Of a stretch of 64,000 nt of DNA, positions 60,913 to 64,000 are shown piece after piece. Below the pieces are notes generated by a model. The model saw only the letters and a program-made list of their open reading frames with translations, searched no databases and was not told the origin of the DNA. Source of the DNA: Pedobacter sandarakinus (GTDB lineage: Bacteria; Bacteroidota; Bacteroidia; Sphingobacteriales; Sphingobacteriaceae); the NCBI RefSeq assembly GCF_026240095.1, contig NZ_JAPIVG010000001.1, positions 124,001-188,000 on the forward strand, given 5' to 3'. A program made the position numbers and the translations under genes. The stretch's first letter is position 1, and each line of letters opens with the position of its first letter.

Positions 60913-61680
60913 TTATCTTCCCATCCAACCGCCATCTACGGTTAAGATGGTACCATGAACGTAGTCGCTTGCGGCCGATGCCAAAAATAAAGTTGGTCCT
61001 TTAAAATCTTCAGGCTTTCCCCACCTTCCGGCTGGGATACGGGCCAGTATCGCATTACTCCTATCCTCATCTTCTCTTAGTGCAGTCGTATTATCGGTAG
61101 CTATATAACCTGGTGCAATAGCATTTACATTAACACCTTTTGAAGCCCACTCATTGGCAAAAGCTTTAGTTAGTGATGCGATAGCGCCCTTACTGGCAGC
61201 ATAGCCTGGTACGGTAATCCCTCCTTGAAAGGAAAGCAACGATGCTGTAAAAATTACCTTTCCACTTCCTCTTGCAATCATCTCTCTGCCAATTTCACGG
61301 GTTAGAATGAATGGAGCGGTTTGGTTTACTGCAATTACCTCATCCCACATATCATCTGGGTGCTCTGCAATAGGCTTACGTAAAATGGTTCCTGCATTAT
61401 TCACCAAAATATCAATAACAGGATGATCGGCTTTCACTGTTGACACAAAGTTTAAAGTTGACTTGCGATTGCTAAAGTCGCATTGGTAGGCGTAAAATTT
61501 CCTTCCTAAGGCAATTACTTCTTTTCCAATTTTGCTATTCTCGAGTTCCAGACTAGCTGAAACCCCTATAATATCGGCACCTGCTTCTGCTAATGCTAAG
61601 GCCATAGCCATCCCAATTCCTCTTTTACATCCGGTAACTAAGGCTACCTTCCCTGTTAAATCAAATAGTTTTGTTAACAT
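60913..61680 (-). CDS. kduD: 2-dehydro-3-deoxy-D-gluconate 5-dehydrogenase (KduD)
   Basis: Short-chain dehydrogenase of pectin and alginate breakdown that converts 2,5-diketo-3-deoxygluconate to 2-keto-3-deoxygluconate; 255 residues. TGCKRGIG (16-23) binds the nucleotide, LVNNAG is present, and Ser147, Tyr160 and Lys164 form the catalytic set. It follows kduI by 64 bases. Confidence 0.95.
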   Translation of the reverse strand: MLTKLFDLTGKVALVTGCKRGIGMAMALALAEAGADIIGVSASLELENSKIGKEVIALGRKFYAYQCDFSNRKSTLNFVSTVKADHPVIDILVNNAGTILRKPIAEHPDDMWDEVIAVNQTAPFILTREIGREMIARGSGKVIFTASLLSFQGGITVPGYAASKGAIASLTKAFANEWASKGVNVNAIAPGYIATDNTTALREDEDRSNAILARIPAGRWGKPEDFKGPTLFLASAASDYVHGTILTVDGGWMGR

Positions 61681-61744
61681 CTGCTTTTATTTAAATCATA
61701 GGATTGAAATGCATTTAACATCTAATCCCCGCTTTAATTCTAAA

Positions 61745-62584
61745 TTATTTTAAATCAATTATTGCACAGTGGTCCATATCTCCATAATCCAGGTTCTCGC
61801 CAGCCATACCCCAAATAAAAGTATAATTACTGGTTCCTGCTCCTGAATGGATAGACCAGTTTGGAGATATTACAGCCTGATCATTTTGCATCCAAACGTG
61901 CCGGGTTTCTTGGGGCTGACCCATAAAATGACAGACGCTTTGACCCTTTGGTACTTCAAAATAAAAATAAGCTTCCATTCTCCTATCGTGTGTGTGTGCT
62001 GGCATGGTATTCCAAACACTACCAGATTTTAGCTCCGTCATCCCCATCTGCAGCTGGCAAGTGGGCAATACGCTATTTACCAGAAGCTTGTTAATGATAC
62101 GATGATTTGCAGTTGCTGGAGTTCCCAGCTCTACAATTTCCGCCTCTGCTTTGCTTACTTTTTTTGTTGGGTAAGCCTGATGGGCAGGTGCTGAGTTGAT
62201 GTATAATTTTGCAGGCATGCTTCCATCTGCAGATGCAAGAAAAACTTCTTTGGTACCTCTTCCAATATACAATGCTTCCTTATAATCAAGTTCAAAGCGA
62301 ACGCCATCCGCATCAATAATGGCTTTTCCACCTACGTTGATTAATCCCATTTCCCTACGTTCGAGGAAATAGTTTGCCTTTAGAGCATCTGGGTTAGGCA
62401 ATTCTAGTTTTCCATCAACAGGCATGGCCCCACCAACAATATAACGATCAAAATGAGATAAAGTCAAATTTACTTGATTGGGTTCAAACAGATTCTCTAT
62501 TAAAAAATTGGCACGCAGCGATGCGGTATCCATTTGTTTAACTTCTGCGGGGCTTTGGGCGTAACGGCTCTCGAATTTATTCAT
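61745..62584 (-). CDS. kduI: 5-dehydro-4-deoxy-D-glucuronate isomerase (KduI)
   Basis: Isomerase acting before KduD on unsaturated uronate from pectin; 279 residues. The metal site is His197, His199 and Glu204 in PAHTHDRRMEAY, plus His246, as in the E. coli enzyme. It heads the kduI-kduD operon with a perfect -7 box 51 bases upstream. Confidence 0.96.
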   Translation of the reverse strand: MNKFESRYAQSPAEVKQMDTASLRANFLIENLFEPNQVNLTLSHFDRYIVGGAMPVDGKLELPNPDALKANYFLERREMGLINVGGKAIIDADGVRFELDYKEALYIGRGTKEVFLASADGSMPAKLYINSAPAHQAYPTKKVSKAEAEIVELGTPATANHRIINKLLVNSVLPTCQLQMGMTELKSGSVWNTMPAHTHDRRMEAYFYFEVPKGQSVCHFMGQPQETRHVWMQNDQAVISPNWSIHSGAGTSNYTFIWGMAGENLDYGDMDHCAIIDLK

Positions 62585-62634
62585 TGGTTAAAATTTTGAT
62601 TGAGGTAGCGAATGGTATAAAATCTTCTCAAACG

Positions 62635-62642
62635 CAAATATA
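62635..62642 (-). promoter_or_regulatory. -7 promoter box of kduI-kduD
   Basis: TATATTTG followed by CG on the minus strand, 51 bases before the kduI ATG. The remaining gap up to 62885 shows nothing else. Confidence 0.6.
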
Positions 62643-62885
62643 TTTATACTTAGCTTATTATCAGCCTAAATCTAATTTGGTTTGAAATAAATATGATTAC
62701 AATTTAGCCATGCAGATCGAGGCAAGCTGACGCTCGTTCAATAAGACGTTAACAATTGCAGTAGCGCTTTAAACACAACACCAGCTCATTTTAGAAAGAA
62801 GCAGAAATTTCAATAGCGAAGAAATGGAAGATGCTGGGACTGAAAGTATTCAAAACAATTTTGCTTAAACCATACTTTTATTCAT

Positions 62886-63326
62886 ATGAAACTATTGAAA
62901 GCAATAATAGCCGGTTTTGCGGGAGCTACTGTATTAAACATCCTGCACGAAGGTGTTCGCAGATTTAATCCCGATGCACCGAGGGTCGACCTTCTTGGCG
63001 AAGAAGCCCTGAGTCGCTCATTAAATAGCCTCAACATCAATCCGCCACAGGGCGATAATTTATATGCAGCTACCCTGGTTGGCGATTTGCTTAGCAACAC
63101 CATATATTACAGCGCCATAGGAATGGGCGGCAGAAAAAACATACTGCTAAAAGGTGCAGTAGCTGGGCTAACAGCCGGCATTGGCGCCGTAAAATTGCCA
63201 GAAAAAATGGGTTTAGACGATAAGCCGGTTACCAAAACAACTACCACTAAGATATTAACCGTTACCTGGTATCTTGTTGGTGGCATAGCTACTGCTTTAG
63301 TTTTTGATAGGATAAGCAAGAAGTAA
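62886..63326 (+). CDS. Glycine-rich membrane-associated hypothetical protein
   Basis: A 146-residue protein with an N-terminal helix (KAIIAGFAGATVLNIL), a central polar segment, a glycine-rich hydrophobic stretch (AVAGLTAGIGAVKLP) and a C-terminal hydrophobic helix. The order suggests an inner-membrane protein with glycine-zipper helices. No characterised family recognised. It ends one base before the M23 lipoprotein gene begins, so the two are co-transcribed. Confidence 0.7.
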   Translation: MKLLKAIIAGFAGATVLNILHEGVRRFNPDAPRVDLLGEEALSRSLNSLNINPPQGDNLYAATLVGDLLSNTIYYSAIGMGGRKNILLKGAVAGLTAGIGAVKLPEKMGLDDKPVTKTTTTKILTVTWYLVGGIATALVFDRISKK

Positions 63327-63327
63327 A

Positions 63328-64000
63328 ATGAAGTCTTCTGTTTATTTAATTAAGTTTCATCTCTGCATTATTTTATCGATTGTTTGTCTTTTATCGGCTT
63401 GCAAAACAGGTTCTGTGAATTTATTTAAAGCTGCAACACCGCATGAGCAATATCAACGGAAACTGATCAATGCAGGTTTAGACCAAACAGCAATGGGAAG
63501 CCAGTGGATAAAATCTGCCGCAGAAAGCTTCACCAAGGCCATCGAAATAAAAATCCCATACCAGGAAACAGGCTACTTTGCCGCAGACAAAATAACAGCT
63601 GCAACATTCAAGTTCGATGCTACAAAAGGTGAAAAGCTTAAACTGGCACTCACAAAAAAGCCAGTAGGTGCAAGCCAGCTTTATTTAGAGCTGTATCAGC
63701 TTAAGGATGATGGTAGCTACAAAACAGTAGCATTTGCTGATACTTTAAATAGCCCGTTAGAATATGAAATTGGAGATACTGGTACATTCCTGATCAGGCT
63801 GCAACCCGAACTGCTCCAAAGCTTGCAGTACACGTTGGAAATCGCAACTGGTCCTTCTTTGGCCTTTCCTACAACATCAAAAAAAAGCAGTAGCATTAAA
63901 AGTTATTGGGGTGATGGAAGAGATAACAACGCCAGGAAACATGAAGGTGTGGATATTTTTGGCTCATTTAGAAGTCCGGTTTTGGCAAGTGCGCCAGGTA
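63328..64000 (+). CDS. M23-family (LytM-like) peptidase lipoprotein, 3' end outside window
   Basis: The frame is open from the ATG at 63328 to the window edge; 224 residues are visible. A lipobox LLSAC is at residue 25. The following region is beta-rich, probably a pre-peptidase domain. The sequence ends at WGDGRDNNARKHEGVDIFG, which contains the HxxxD zinc motif of M23 endopeptidases. It would cut peptidoglycan cross-links at the envelope. The rest of the catalytic domain is not seen. Confidence 0.85.
   Translation, partial: MKSSVYLIKFHLCIILSIVCLLSACKTGSVNLFKAATPHEQYQRKLINAGLDQTAMGSQWIKSAAESFTKAIEIKIPYQETGYFAADKITAATFKFDATKGEKLKLALTKKPVGASQLYLELYQLKDDGSYKTVAFADTLNSPLEYEIGDTGTFLIRLQPELLQSLQYTLEIATGPSLAFPTTSKKSSSIKSYWGDGRDNNARKHEGVDIFGSFRSPVLASAPG

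Overview
The window looks like a chromosomal segment of a Sphingobacteriaceae-type Bacteroidetes, most likely Pedobacter or a close relative. The evidence is a SusC/SusD pair and a second TonB-dependent receptor, a bacillithiol gene (bshC), the block parA-parB-DUF5683-dapB-lepB, DUF4293 and DUF2200 genes, and promoter -7 boxes that repeatedly match the Bacteroidetes consensus TAnnTTTG. Most genes are ordinary housekeeping or glycan-use genes. No phage, insertion sequence or CRISPR array was seen.

Layout. 1-5.5 kb: the 5' part of a secreted GH2 beta-galactosidase carrying a ricin-like lectin domain, a flotillin-like SPFH protein and a small cysteine-rich CWC protein. 5.7-10.7 kb: class I ribonucleotide reductase (nrdB-nrdA), an RlpA-like protein and a lipoprotein MsrB. 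10.8-11.95 kb: a repeat island around a GxxExxY gene. It holds a tandem array with a three-unit higher-order period, inverted copies on the other side of the gene, and the broken 5' end of a second GxxExxY copy. 12-24.3 kb: sucD, a cupin, a VIT-family transporter, rlmF, a dicarboxylate/amino-acid symporter, an isoaspartyl peptidase, an ABC exporter, truA, DUF4293, DUF2200 and a DEAD-box helicase with an RGG tail. 24.5-32 kb: bshC, an Ldh-family oxidoreductase and the lepB-dapB-DUF5683-parB-parA operon. 32-45.3 kb: an FMN reductase, a DUF2891 protein, a half periplasmic-binding-like protein, an oligopeptide-binding lipoprotein, an S9 peptidase, SusD/SusC and an outer-membrane beta-barrel receptor. 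45.5-52.2 kb: a co-directional lipid-modification cluster (desaturase, DUF1475, DUF1295, two CFA-synthase-like methyltransferases, FAD oxidoreductase, DUF1365). 52.3-64 kb: a sugar-isomerase-like cupin, GH78 alpha-L-rhamnosidase, tRNA-Ala(GGC), a CAT-like acetyltransferase, a HAD hydrolase opposite a Crp/Fnr regulator, carbonic anhydrase, kduI-kduD and the start of an M23 peptidase lipoprotein.

How the genes fit together. The rhamnosidase and KduI/KduD are consistent with use of pectin or rhamnogalacturonan, with the GH2 enzyme as another secreted glycosidase. SusC/SusD next to an S9 peptidase and an oligopeptide-binding lipoprotein suggests peptide capture. The 45.5-52.2 kb cluster has the composition of an unsaturated-fatty-acid tailoring pathway and is the best candidate for undescribed chemistry here. 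Two further signals stand out. One is the GxxExxY repeat island. The other is a structured intergenic element seen three times (about 14.55, 22.1 and 51.3 kb), two copies of which share a 12-base core.
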